Assembly (NCBI GenBank): GCA_029964075.1 | Contig: CM057135.1 | Coordinates: 10,628,863-10,692,862 of the forward strand | Length of the DNA stretch: 64,000 nt | Direction: 5' to 3' | Origin: Patiria pectinifera | Taxonomy: Eukaryota > Echinodermata > Asteroidea > Valvatida > Asterinidae | Part shown: positions 28,654 to 39,977 of the stretch, piece after piece | Position numbering within the stretch: position 1 is the stretch's first letter | Layout: the number at the start of each line of letters is the position of its first letter | Translations under genes and position numbers: made by a program | The notes under the pieces: model-generated | Seen by the model: the letters and a program-made list of their open reading frames with translations, nothing else | Database searches by the model: none | What the model was told of the DNA's origin: nothing

Positions 28654-30718
28654 TGAATTGCCTCATTATGTTTTCATGAATTTCATTAAGTTGGCATTTA
28701 AACCAATGAGGAGAATAGGCGCGCTGTGTTTCGGGCGGTTTTACAAAAATGTAGGTCAAATGCCGAGATCCATTCATAAATATTTTAAGTAGGAACCCTG
28801 CTGGCATTTAAAGTGGGAAACTCCTGGCCTTGGTAATATGCATTTGAATGCTTTCAGAATGCTACGCAATGCCGCTTAAAACAGGGATGATCTATATGCT
28901 TGGCATGGGTAGTGAATTTTGAACCACAAGATTGTCAGGGACAACACTCAAGTACCTGTACTGTGCATTTTGATTGGTGGTGTGAAGCTTGAGGTGTGGC
29001 CATTATTTAATTGTGAATCCTTGCACCCTGTGTCCATCATATCAAGCGGGATTGGAAGATCCAACTTTTAGGTTGCTTTCTGTTTACAACGGTCGAGTCG
29101 CTGCATTATGCATTGTTTACAGCACGGTGAAAGCATTGCGAGGTCGAATGCACTGTCTTGGTGTAAAGTTATATTTCTCAGTGATTGTTTTCTCTGCGCA
29201 TTGACCCAAGGTCGTGCGAAGTTGCATTCATCTATTCTGGCCGGCATCTGATTAACTTTTACTTTCTACAAGGTACGTGGGCCAACCATGTGAGGGACAG
29301 ACATTCATTTACTGCTGTCTGCATTTACTCGCATACAGTACAACTATCCATACTAAATATTGGCATGATCATAGCCCTTTGATGCTTTTCAATGTACATT
29401 GTACATGTACTCCCGAACCCGAACCAATGTTCAGGGAAAAAGTCTCATCCAGAACAAACCAAAATGAACTGAACCTGGAGGATCTGTTTCAGCACTACAG
29501 TAAACTCCAGCCAAGTCGACATCATATAACTCGCCAAACTGTTTAAGTCGGGAGTCTGACAAAACTCCTGATCGTCGGTAATGCATTTCCATTGAAATTT
29601 CTATTTCTAAGACAGCTTTTATAAATGCAAGTCGCCATTTCGCTCAAGTCGGTGCATTAGTCTCAGTCCCCTTTCCCCAAAAAGCAAGTTACAAAATCCT
29701 TTATAAAAAATCACCCTTTGGCATCGCCTCCCTGCATACGGTTGGCAAAAAAAAGTTAAGTGGAAAGTCATACACGTACCGCTTTGACCGCTGAATCGGT
29801 GTTGCCTTGCATATGCAGGGGTTCTCCCAATACATGCAATAGCACACATGCGCTCCATCTTATGAAATGATTCGCTCATACCCCTGCCTACAAACTGGGC
29901 GATGAGAACCGCTGATGTACACGTGGACTCCATATGTATGTTGTACCGACAGTATGATCAATAATCCAGCCCGTGATGATGAAAATTGAGGATTTATTTA
30001 CTGGGAATCAACTCAAGCATGGAGGAGATAAACCAGGGTAAAAAAAATCAAAGCATATTTGTGGAATGAATCATATGCGCACAGGCCATTCATGTTAGTC
30101 TGCAAAATGATGATCTACATGTACATCAGAAGTCGACGTTCGTGTAAGCCGTCGTAAATTTTTGGGTCCTGAGAGTTTTAACTTGGCCGGAGTTTACTGG
30201 GTTTTTTTTATGTTGTATTTTTCAGGTCCCGAAGTTGGACAGATAGGCCTTATGAAAAAAAAATGCAGGGCATGTTTCCGAGAAATGGATTAACCGTCCA
30301 AATCTGCCAAAATCCATTCCCTAAAATTGTTGGATTTTGCCAGACTTGGTCCTAAAGGACTGGCATAAAAAATATATTAATGGAACATGATGGACTTTGT
30401 CTAGGGTTAGGGCCTGAAGCAGTGTCAGTGCAATTTTTGAATTTTGCCTAAGATGCAGTGGTGGTGTTGTTACATAAGGCATGTGTCCTTCACCAGCAAT
30501 AACTTAGTGGTAGTTCCACTAGCCCATGTATTTAAAGAAAATAGAATGATAGATTTTAGCACAGCATATTGTTGTGTGGACTTGATGCATTAAAACATGT
30601 ATAAAAAGGAGATAATACCTTGATATTTTTTATAAGATATGGACAACCCAAAATACATAGTTTTAAAACAAAATGCTTTGTACATGTAAAGTCAGATAAT
30701 TTTGAAATAAACACACAC
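28654..30718. other. Non-coding region
   Basis: No gene supported on either strand. Contains ACATGT-type simple sequence near 29,395 and 30,115, and CGAACC-rich sequence near 29,415-29,480. Confidence 0.35.
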
Positions 30719-30734
30719 CTTTGTCTGTTATCTG

Positions 30735-32205
30735 TTGTCTGTGTGCATCCTTGGCCCCAATTGCACCCTCGGCACCGTTTGCACCCTGTGACCCGACTGC
30801 ACCCTCTGACCCATCTGCATCCTTGGAGCCACCTGCATACCTGGCCTCGACTGCATCCTGGGACCCATTTGAATCCTTGGCCCCGACTGCATCCTTGGCC
30901 CCAACTGCATCCTTGGACCCATCTGCATACTTGGACCCATCTGTACCCTTTTCCCTGACTGCATCCTTGGCCCTGACTGTATCCTTGGCCCCAGCTGCAT
31001 CCTTGGCCCCATCTGCACCCTCAGACCTGACTGCACCCTTGAACTTGCCTGCATCCTTGGACCCGTGTGCATCCTTGGAACCAACTGCATTCTTAGACCC
31101 ACCCATCTGCATCCTTAGAACCATCTGCATCCTTGGCCCCGTCTGCATCCTTGGCCCCAACTGCACCCTTGGACCAGTCTTCTACCTCGGCCCCGACTGT
31201 ATCCTTGGCCCCGACTGTTTCCTTGGCCCCGACTGCATCCTTGGCCCCGACTGCACCCTGGGACACGTCTGCACCCTCGGAGCCGACTGCACCCTTGAAC
31301 TTGTCTGCATCCTTGGACCCGACTGCATCGTTGGACCCGTCTGCACCCTTGGCCCCTTCTGCATCCTTGGCCCCGACTGCATCCTGTGCCCTGTCTGCAT
31401 ACTTGGACCCGTCTGCACCCTTGGACCCGTCTGCACCCTTGACCCCGACTGCATCCTTGGCCCCGACTGCATACTTGGCCCCAACTGCATTTTTGGCCCC
31501 AACAACATCCTTGGCCCCGACTGCTTCCTTGGCCCTGACTGCTTTCTTGGCCACAACTGCTTCCTTGACCCCAACAACATCCTTGGCCCCGACTGCTTCC
31601 TTGGCCCTGACTGCTTTCTTGGCCCCAACTGCTTCCTTGGATCCGTCTGCACCCTTGACCCCGACTGCATCCTTGGCCCTGACTGCATCCTTGGCCCTGA
31701 CTGCATCCTTAGCCCGGACTGCTATCTTGGCCCCGACTGCATACTTGGCCCGACTGCATCCTTGGCCCCGACTGCTTCCTTGGCCCCCACTGCTTCCTTG
31801 GCCCCCACTGCTTCCTTGGCCCCGACTGCTTCCTTGGCCCCGACTGCTTCCTTGGCCCCGACTGCTTCCTTGGCCCTGATTGCATCTTTGGCCCCTTCTG
31901 CATCCTTGGACCTGTCTGCACCCTCAGACTCGTCTGCATCTTTGGCCCCTTCTGCATCCTTAGCCCCAACTGCATCCTTGGCCCTGTCTGCATACTTGGA
32001 CCCGTCTGCATCCTTGGCCCGGACTGCACCCTTGGCCCCGACTGCATCCTTGGCTCTGTCTGCATCATTGGATCTGACTGCATCCTTGGCCCCGACTGCA
32101 TCCTTGGCCCTGCCCGCATACTTGGACCCGTCTGCATCATTGGACCTGACTGAATCTGTGGACCCCACTGCATCCTCAGACCAAACTGCATCCTTGGCCC
32201 AGTTG
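30735..32205 (+). repeat. 18-bp minisatellite, about 80 units, open in all frames
   Basis: Tandem CTTGGCCCCGACTGCATC units with variants. The period is a multiple of three and no frame of the consensus has a stop: plus frames read LGPDCI, LAPTAS and WPRLHP; minus frames read DAVGAK, MQSGPR and CSRGQG. The whole block is therefore open for about 500 codons on the plus strand. On the minus strand it is bordered by an acceptor-like GTGGATTCAG (about 32,212) and a donor-like AAAG|GTGTGT (about 30,719). The DAVGAK frame there is interrupted by unit-length changes near 31,745 and 31,100. I do not call a protein. Confidence 0.85.
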
Positions 32206-32214
32206 ACACCTTGA

Positions 32215-32735
32215 TGTTTCTGAATCCACTAAAAAAGGAAAATAATTTACAAATGTCATAAACGCTTACTTAACATTCCAGGATACTTGAACCTTCAATT
32301 CTGTTTTGTATTTTATCTATTTTTCACATCTACTCACAATGCAACTAGAAATATAAACCATGTTATTTTTAAAAAGGCTTGAAGATAAAGAAAGCTTTAC
32401 AATTATTAGTTTTGAGGGTAGTCTAGGAGAGTTGTTGTTATTTTGGTATTTTACTATAGTCATATAGCCGACAAACACTGCAATGAATACCTGAAAGAAA
32501 TAGAGCGAATATCTTTTTTTTATTCAAGAGTTGTCAACATTCATACATGTGCCACTATTCTAATACTGTAAAATAAAATGCTACACATACCTAACTCACT
32601 TTATTTGCAGAGGTGCCGGCTGCACATTATATCAAAGAATTAAAAACAAATCACCATTCAAACCATTTATGATTAACTAACTGGCATCAGACCTGATCCT
32701 CTAGCCTGAAGAACACAAATTGTGTAAATATGCAT
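32215..32735. other. Non-coding region
   Basis: A/T-rich, no gene supported. Confidence 0.35.
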
Positions 32736-32737
32736 AC

Positions 32738-33365
32738 ATGTACAAGCAAAGGAAGTGAAAATGAACAGAATGGTATCAGTTTGTGGACATGCATTCAGCG
32801 GGCAGGTAAAGGGAGTGCAAATGTACAAAAGGGTATCAGTGTGTGGACATGCATTCACTAGGCAGATACAGGGAGTGCAAATGGACAGAAGGGTATCAGT
32901 GTGTGGACATGTATACAGCAGGCAAGTAAAGGGAGTGCGAATAGACAGAAAGGTAGGGTGACTGGACAATGCATTCAGGCAGGTAAGCGGAGTGCATTTA
33001 ATAGACAGAAGAGTATCGGTTTTGGACATGCATACAGCAGGCATGTAAAGGGAGTACAAATGGACAAGGGTATCAGTGTGTGGACATGCATTCACTAGGC
33101 AGATAAAGGGATTGCAAATGAACAGAAGGGTATCAGTGTGTGGACATGTATACAGCAGGCAAGTAAAGGCAGTGCAAATAGACAGAAAGGTAACAGTGTG
33201 CGGACATGCATACAGCAGGCAGGTAAAGGGAGTACAAATGGACAAAAGGGTATCAGTGTGTGGACATATATTCAGCGGGCATGTACAAATGGACAGAAGG
33301 GTATCAGTGTGTGGACATGCATTCAGGAAGGAAGGAAGGAAGGAAGGAATTAGGAAGGAAGGAAG
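32738..33365 (+). repeat. 60-bp minisatellite array 3 ending in (GGAA)n
   Basis: About nine diverged units of the same 60-bp family as arrays 1 and 2, same orientation. One region near 32,945-33,020 is scrambled. The array ends in a GGAA microsatellite at about 33,327-33,367. Confidence 0.88.
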
Positions 33366-34505
33366 GAATCGGACGATCACAGTATATCAGTGTGAGCACC
33401 GAAAGAGCTAATTGTACATGTACGTAATTATAGAAAAGCAATATCTTTTCCGTTTTATTGCTGTTCTGGGATGTAAATCGCTTCCGTAAAATTATAAAGT
33501 TCTTTTCTTTTCATTCCGAGTTTTAATTAAGGGCCACCATCTTGACATTTCTCATACGTGTACATGTACATGCACTTCATACGCACACAGACCTACATTA
33601 CTTGTAGTGACAGAATTGTGAGCCTGAACATAAAGTTTTCTTGCAGCCAGATGTTTCACTCAAAATTTTGATTCTGGCCCCTCAAGTTTTTTATTTTAAT
33701 TCTGCAACGGATGACCCTAACCCCATTTTCACTCTGAACCCCTCTTTCATAGAGGGCGAGTTCACAAAACGTTTTCAGTTTGTGTACTGTGTAGATATCT
33801 TTTGTTTGCAGGTACACACAGCATTTGCAAGGTTGGTGCAAGAATGCATTTGTAACTGACAACCTGATAATACTGTGGCAGGTTACTCAGAGAATGGAGT
33901 TTCAAGTACACCCCAGAATATCAGTGTTTAGTATATCAGTGGGGGATATCAGTGGGGGATGTGCATTATGAGCTAGTACAGGCATTTGAGTAACTACCAA
34001 TGAAAAAAAAGGGAAAAGATGATATTTCACATACTTTCGTACACAGACAGTGAAGAAAAAAGATGAAAATCAAAAACAAAACAGAAGAAATCAACTTAAA
34101 CGAGGCCATTTCACATGCCTGCATGTGATTAACAGGTAAGACGAATACAAGTGGATGAAGCAAGAAATCAGCTGTGCATACATATAATAGACAGGCAAGA
34201 GGAGTATTTTTGAGTGGATGTGCATGAAATTGACAGGCAAGAGGAATACAAGTGGACAACAGGATGTGTGTGTTGGACGTGAACACTAGACTGGAATGGG
34301 GAGCAGGAATTGAATGGGAGTACATATGACCAGGCACAAAACAAGATTTTGCACAATGTTTTTGCAATGGTACATATGGCAAATAATGGATGAAAAAAAC
34401 AATGATCTCAGCACAATCAAGGAAAAGTTGCATGCTGGTAGAAAAAGAATGTATTTTGCCTTCAAATTCATTGTAAATCTCACAATAATACGGTATGTTA
34501 TACAA
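33366..34505. other. Non-coding region with array-related repeat traces
   Basis: No gene supported. 33,650-33,860 repeats the flank of array 2 (25,150-25,385). 34,130-34,265 has strongly diverged traces of the minisatellite unit (GACAGGCAAGAGGAATACAA). Confidence 0.45.
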
Positions 34506-34661
34506 ATAATGACTGCTTTGAGTGGTGTAGTAAAACTAGCCTCCCGAGGTGATCCATGGACATTCTATTTTCCCGAGGCGAAGCCGAGGGAAAATAGAAT
34601 GCTCCATGGATCACCGAGGGAGGCTAGTTTTACTTCACCACGAGATAAAGCATTCAATATT
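34506..34661 (-). mobile_element. Hairpin MITE, copy B
   Basis: A near-perfect 156-bp hairpin centred on TTTTCCCGAGGCGAAGCC at about 34,570-34,587. Arms carry GTAAAACTAGCCTCCC and GATCCATGGA and their complements. It is the reverse-oriented partner of 22,126-22,275. Confidence 0.8.
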
Positions 34662-34794
34662 TGTTTTATAACACTTCACCCACAGATTCTGCTTGAATTT
34701 AATTATTTAAATCTGAACACAGTTAAATTAAACTTCAATTTCAATACAAACTTTGCAGAAAATTTATTTCTGTCTTCCAAACTACCCAGGTTTC

Positions 34795-34975
34795 ACGAAA
34801 TGATACAGAGGTTCGCTACCGAGCGCCGGCGGTATACATGCACACATGTATACATATTCAGTTTCATAGTTAACAGTCCGTGGTGCATTTTGTGGCAGTG
34901 GAAGCACATCCCACGAAAAGATACAGAGGTTCGCTACCGAGCGCTGGCGGTAGTACATGCACACTGCCGCGCTGG
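34795..34975 (+). repeat. Direct duplication, period about 117 bp
   Basis: GATACAGAGGTTCGCTACCG followed by GGCGGTATACATGCAC-type sequence occurs at about 34,801 and again at about 34,919. Confidence 0.65.
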
Positions 34976-35087
34976 CCGGCCGTGCGTGAGCGAACTCTTT
35001 CGTTGGAATCCGATGTGATTGCCTGCGTGCCCCGGTCATGCATGCAACACGCACGCTGTATGATCGGACCAAACCATTTTTTGGTAA

Positions 35088-36080
35088 GGCCAAAAAAAAG
35101 AATAGTTCTGCTTCCGGTTACCCGACCGACCCTATTTTTAGGCTGCGACCCTAAAAATTTTATCGGCAATTCCAAAAAGAAAAAGAAAAAAAAATAAATA
35201 AATAAAAATAAAATCTGTCTTTTCTGTCTTCACAAAATACCGCTCAACAATCCTTTTGCATCCAAAAATGCTTGTATTTATTTGTTTTCTTACTTACATT
35301 CGCTTTTTTCAAAAGAAACCTCCGTCATTACAAATTCGCTTCGCGATATAACTACTTCGCAATTGGATGTCACGCACGGTGACTATAATCACGTGGCGAC
35401 GACTGGTTCCCGCCGCGCCGCCGCGCAGGGGCCAATTTAGAAGACATAATGAAAATGCGGTAACCAGTCCATAGCTAGCTGTTCGACCGATAGCACGCTT
35501 TCAGTACAGTGCAGGCCACTGTCAACTGGTCGGATTCGACATCGTAAAAATGCCAAGAAAACACCGATGGAAAGAGAACATTTTTGAAAGTTAATTTACA
35601 GAATTGATCTAGCTTGTCTGTGTATGTATTTTCTGTGTTCATGAGTTCATTTTGAGATCCACTACTCGTATTTGGAGTGATACATGCCGCGTGTTTCCCG
35701 AAATTGTTGACCGTTAAAAACAGGTCTGTCGGCCCATGGCGAGCCGCTCGCCGCACATGCTCGGAGTTTTGGCCAGCTCCCCGCGTCTTGACTAGCGTTG
35801 TGCATATGGTGCGAACGGCCTGAATTTTCCATTATTTTTTGAAAATATCAAACGTAAATATATTGACAATAATTAAACGTAGGTTTTACTCACTTTTTGT
35901 TGCCATTTCGTGTATAGCTTTCGTAGTGCAATAGAAATTGTTCAAGCTAAAACTTCGCATATAATTGAATACCCCATTCAATCTGCATAAAAAAAATTGA
36001 CCAAAAAAAAAAAATTCCGACCGACCGACCCTATTTTTGAAAGGCATGTAATCGGAAGCAGAACTATTTTTTTTTTGGCC
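35088..36080. mobile_element. PIF/Harbinger-like non-autonomous element, 993 bp
   Basis: Terminal inverted repeats of about 35 bp begin GGCCAAAAAAAA and contain ATAGTTCTGCTTCCG. They are flanked by TAA on both sides (35085-35087 and 36081-36083). A 3-bp TAA/TTA duplication is the signature of PIF/Harbinger elements. ACCGACCCTATTTTT follows inside both ends. No transposase seen in the interior. Confidence 0.7.
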
Positions 36081-36083
36081 TAA

Positions 36084-37025
36084 TGAAGGGGTGTATTGTC
36101 TTGGGAACAATAATTATCAATATTTTCATAGAAGAAAAGAAAACTAGTACTTTTTATAGAGTCTGAAACATTTCTGTATACGACAGTCAGTTCTACGTCA
36201 CAATATATAGAAATGTATTCAAGAAACGACGTAAAACGCAAAACTGGCACTAAATCACCCCTTACGAAATTAATGGATTCGCCCGTGCATCGTGCTAGCT
36301 GTTTTTGAAGAAAATACGATCGTGTATTTGATGTTTTGACGTTACTAATCGTTAGTAATCACAACAAGTTGTTAAGTTGTGTTGTAAAAAAGGACTTATT
36401 TATTCTTAGGGCAAAACAAATCAGCATCTGTTGCCACAAAGCAAGATTTGTAGCGCTCCAGTCAGACGCCACATGGTGGGTTGCATACTCTCTTACGTGC
36501 TGCGGGAAAATATTGTCATTCGCCGGCACAGGCATGACAGGCTGATGCTGGGCCATGCGCTTACTTGCCGGCAGCAATTCCCGCTGTTTATTTCTCATCG
36601 TCAATGTTCATATTTCTCGCCAATCATGATCATCTTAGTCGCGCTTTAAATTGTGTTTCTTCATGTTTCCACCACTTTTTGCAATTTCCTGTAAAAGGTA
36701 AAATATCATTAATACAAATATCATACAAATATCATGTAAATATCATTATCAGTAATGGAAAACAATGAAAACTTGAGACCTACATTTTTCCTTATGAAAA
36801 ATGATCTTGTTTATAAACAGTTCTCTTATTAATCACTGTTGGGTTAGACTATAATGGCAAAGATTTCATGAAAAGGTAAACTAAGCGTAATGAGTGCTTT
36901 TTGAAAGACATCTAATGCTGACTACCGTGTTGCATTTGTTTTACTTGTAATTGAAATAATTTTTTTTTTTTAAATAAAATCCAGGCCCACTTTCTGCAGC
37001 ATGCATAAAATATGCTTCCAAATGG
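36084..37025. other. Non-coding region
   Basis: No gene supported. A/T-rich in the second half. Confidence 0.35.
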
Positions 37026-37110
37026 CCTTAGATTGCACCACAGAGCATCTAGAATGTCAAGATTTTCCCCACGCCGTAAGGGCTTCGCGCTCGCAAGATC
37101 CATTCGTCGC
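37026..37110 (+). repeat. Dispersed repeat fragment shared with 59.6 kb
   Basis: AGATTGCACCACAGAGCATC followed by CCCCACGCCG and a GGGCTT(C/T)GCG tail recurs at about 59,599-59,690. Confidence 0.55.
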
Positions 37111-37149
37111 ATGCCCCTATCCTTTAAATTCATCCTGGCTAGAACCCTG

Positions 37150-37515
37150 TCATACAGCAAGCAGGTAAAGGAGTGCATATGGACAGAAGGGTATCAGTGC
37201 ATGGACATGCTTTCAGTGGGCAGGTAAAGGAGTGCATATGGACAGAAGGGTAATAGTGTGTGGACATGTATACAGCAGGCAGGTAAAGGAGTGCATATGG
37301 ACAGAAGGGTAATAGTGTGTGGACATGTATACAGCAGGCAGGTAAAGGAGTGCATATGGACAGAAGGGTAATAGTGTGTGGACATGCATACAGCAGGCAG
37401 GTAAAGGAGTGCAAATGGACAGAAGGGTAATAGTGTGTGGACATGTATACAGCAGGCAGGTAAAGGAGTGCATATGGACAGAAGGGTATCAGTGTGTGGA
37501 CATGCATACAGCAAA
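37150..37515 (+). repeat. 59-bp minisatellite array 4, about 6 units
   Basis: Same family as arrays 1-3, but each unit has lost one G (GTAAAGGAGTG instead of GTAAAGGGAGTG). The period is therefore 59 bp and the units are nearly identical (GTAATAGTGTGTGGACATG). The odd period makes reading frames rotate. Confidence 0.9.
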
Positions 37516-39320
37516 CCATTAAACTTCAACTCACCATGGTGACCTTGACCTTTGACCTTTTGACCCAAAATCCAATCCCAACTTGCAAGGGCAACCCCCT
37601 ATCTAAGTTTCAATTTCAAACAACATTTCTAACTCAAGTTATTATCTGGAAACTGAGCTGCTCGACAAGCCTGGTAGCTCCAGTATCACACCCGAAGGAA
37701 GGTACACTTATCGTGGGTTATTATGCTTACGTCACATTTCACCAGAGAGGTCATGTGGCATCACTGCAAAACATGAATTATGCAATATATATATATGCAC
37801 TAGCACTCGTATGCACATGGGATCGATAAAACCGACCCGGATGATAGATACATGGCCTTGTTTTGTGTAGACGTGCACATACGCGCCGTGGACAAGGCTA
37901 TTATTATAGGCTTGTAAGGATTGGCTCCTCAAAACTGCGAAGAATCCTTGAGTGTAAAACAGTTCTCGTTTCATTTATTTAAATTAAACAGCAGTACAGG
38001 GTGAGCAATAAAAATGCTGAACCCAACCCAAAAAATATATTTCATATTCAAAAAATATGTATAGCACCACAAATATTAATGACTTAAAAACCAATTTCAG
38101 AAACAACTATTAGATGAAAAAAAATACTGAAATTGCTTAATCAGTTCAAAGAATAGCACCATTAAAACGCAATGACCCTAAAACCTGTTTCGTCAACACA
38201 AAACAAAACAAAACAAAATTGTGTATTCTGACTGTTTGGAACACATAAAAAATGACACAGGATATTTGTTCCAACAACTTTAGTACACAATTTAACAACC
38301 CCGCTCATTAGGCAAATTTATGTGATTTATAAAATCCACATTTTTTTTTGTTACAGAAAAAAGGAACTTTGTTGAATATTTACCACTTTTTTATAAACTG
38401 CAGTTTTATCGCTGGTGATGTTTGAAGACAATTGATTGACGATTCTTAAAATTGGGTTAGTTGTCCAAAACACGCTTTTTAGATTTTTAGCACTTTTGTT
38501 GCAAACGAAAATGATGTACCCTACGGAATCTTCAAAAATTTGATGATTAGCAAAATTGCTGTTTTTAAATACTTACAGACCACTATTCCTTCTAAGTTTA
38601 CATGAACATGGATTGATATAAAAAAAAACACAATTTTCAAAAGGAACAGAAATAATATTGTATCAAGATCTTCTACGAAATTAGAAAAACATAGAAAAAA
38701 ATAGAAAGAAAAAGGCCTTGTCGATGACATTTTTGTTTTTATGCCATTCACATGCATGTTTACTATCTTGGGCTGCGCTTTTCGGTTATTTCTTCAACCA
38801 TAGTTTATTAGCATAATAAGATATTTTAAAGTCCAACATAATTTATATCATTGTCAAAAACTAATCACAATATGATATACTGAAGAGAATCTTTTTTTTT
38901 TCTACGTCGCCGTCAGCATTTGGTGTGAATCCTTAATCATGTATATAATTCGTGTTTTTACATTCGGTTTTTCCCTTTAATCGTGTTTCATTCGACTAAA
39001 TATTCAACAGGCTAGTGCTTGCGCTATATTTTCAACGAAAAATATAAGGAAGTTGTCCCAATATCCGTTAATGTTTTTGATTAACTTCTGCATTGAAAAA
39101 AAACATCGCTATTTCACATGTCACTTATCAAAACCTTTTGCCGCTCGCTTGCGAACATTAATCTCAAATAAACCTCAATATATTTTGGGCACGCATGTTC
39201 GCTTATTTCGCGTTATATACGACGTCCAAGCGCTGTGAATTATGCAGTACAAACATTAACATAACAAAGGCGCAGGTTTCGTGAATACCTCATTAACTTG
39301 ACCACAGATGGATGAGTAGC

Positions 39321-39389
39321 TCCGCGAAGTTCGCGAACTGCTTTGCTTTTAGCCTTGATATTCGCGAACATTCGCGAACAGTTCGCGAA
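39321..39389. repeat. Cluster of TTCGCGAA palindromes
   Basis: Four exact TTCGCGAA octamers (39330, 39361, 39371, 39382) plus one variant (TCCGCGAA, 39321) in 69 bp, three of them evenly spaced at 10-11 bp. Confidence 0.7.
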
Positions 39390-39712
39390 CAGTCATTATT
39401 GAAGCCTGCCCTAAATCATGATAATTAGTGTACCTTCCTCCGGGTATAATACTGTCGCTACCGACGGACGTATGGACGGACGCTGTAGGTGATGATAATA
39501 TCTCTCGAGCCTCTCGCCTGAGGCGTTTAAAAACTAAAATATCACCCCCTCAAAAAATATGCACAGAAACACACACAAAAATGCAAGGAGAAGTGGGGGG
39601 GAAAAAAGCCTTAGTGTCTGAAAGCCAGTTTTGTAAAGTTCTGCTCGAAATGGTTGAAAAGACAACGCCCTTGCCTTCAGTTCGGGCATTAAGACGTCCA
39701 ATTAAGCCCATG

Positions 39713-39748
39713 AGCCGGTTTTAAACATTAGTTAGTTTAAAACCGGCT
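39713..39748. repeat. 14-bp perfect hairpin
   Basis: AGCCGGTTTTAAAC and its exact reverse complement around the 8-base loop ATTAGTTA. Function unknown. Confidence 0.7.
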
Positions 39749-39816
39749 AATCACATTTTTATTCCCTTTTGCAATAAAAAGTAGGAGAAATTCTTGCATT
39801 CCCTGCCTTTACTTAC

Positions 39817-39977
39817 CACTTGCTCTTGCTGCCTTCTCTGTAAAAAAAATGAAGCTGCCTTGTGCAGACGAGTATAATTTCTCCCTTTGTTGTGTTCCTT
39901 GAGACCGATAACTTCACCTTGATATTCAAGGAGAAAATCTCCGGTGTAGAAGTTAGTAGTTTTGAAAACTCCTCTTC
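39817..39977 (-). CDS. Candidate exon: SET methyltransferase domain
   Basis: A 161-bp open stretch between acceptor CTTTTTTTAAG and donor GTG|GTAAGT on the minus strand. It reads RGVFKTTNFYTGDFLLEYQG, then EVIGLKEHNKG and NYTRLHKAASFF. The (G)RGVF...GDFLLEYxGE(V/I)I signature is the SAM-binding N-terminal half of a SET domain, closest by recall to KMT5A-like lysine methyltransferases. The glycine before RGVF would be completed by the previous exon. The rest of the domain (NHxC, YxYG) was not found. On the same strand, 14-25 kb downstream, lie acidic, zinc-finger and recombinase-like exons in the order expected for SET/zinc-finger fusion proteins, so these may be one gene. Confidence 0.6.

Larger units (their letters stand above)
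37516..39810. other. Non-coding region, presumed intron
   Basis: A/T-rich with homopolymer runs; no gene supported. GACCTTGACCTTTGACC simple sequence lies at about 37,541-37,557. Two small features are listed separately (39,321-39,389 and 39,713-39,748). Confidence 0.35.

Noticed and set aside
30721-32214. 497-codon plus-strand frame rich in Pro, Ala, Ser and Cys
   Set aside because: All six frames of the 18-bp unit lack stops, so openness carries no information. No non-repeat coding sequence adjoins it on that strand.
32480-32500. Acceptor-like CTATTTCTTTCAG on the minus strand at about 32,490
   Set aside because: No downstream donor or protein-like frame follows.
34314-35018. 234-codon plus-strand frame
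   Set aside because: It runs through a hairpin MITE and a direct duplication and shows no protein-like conservation.
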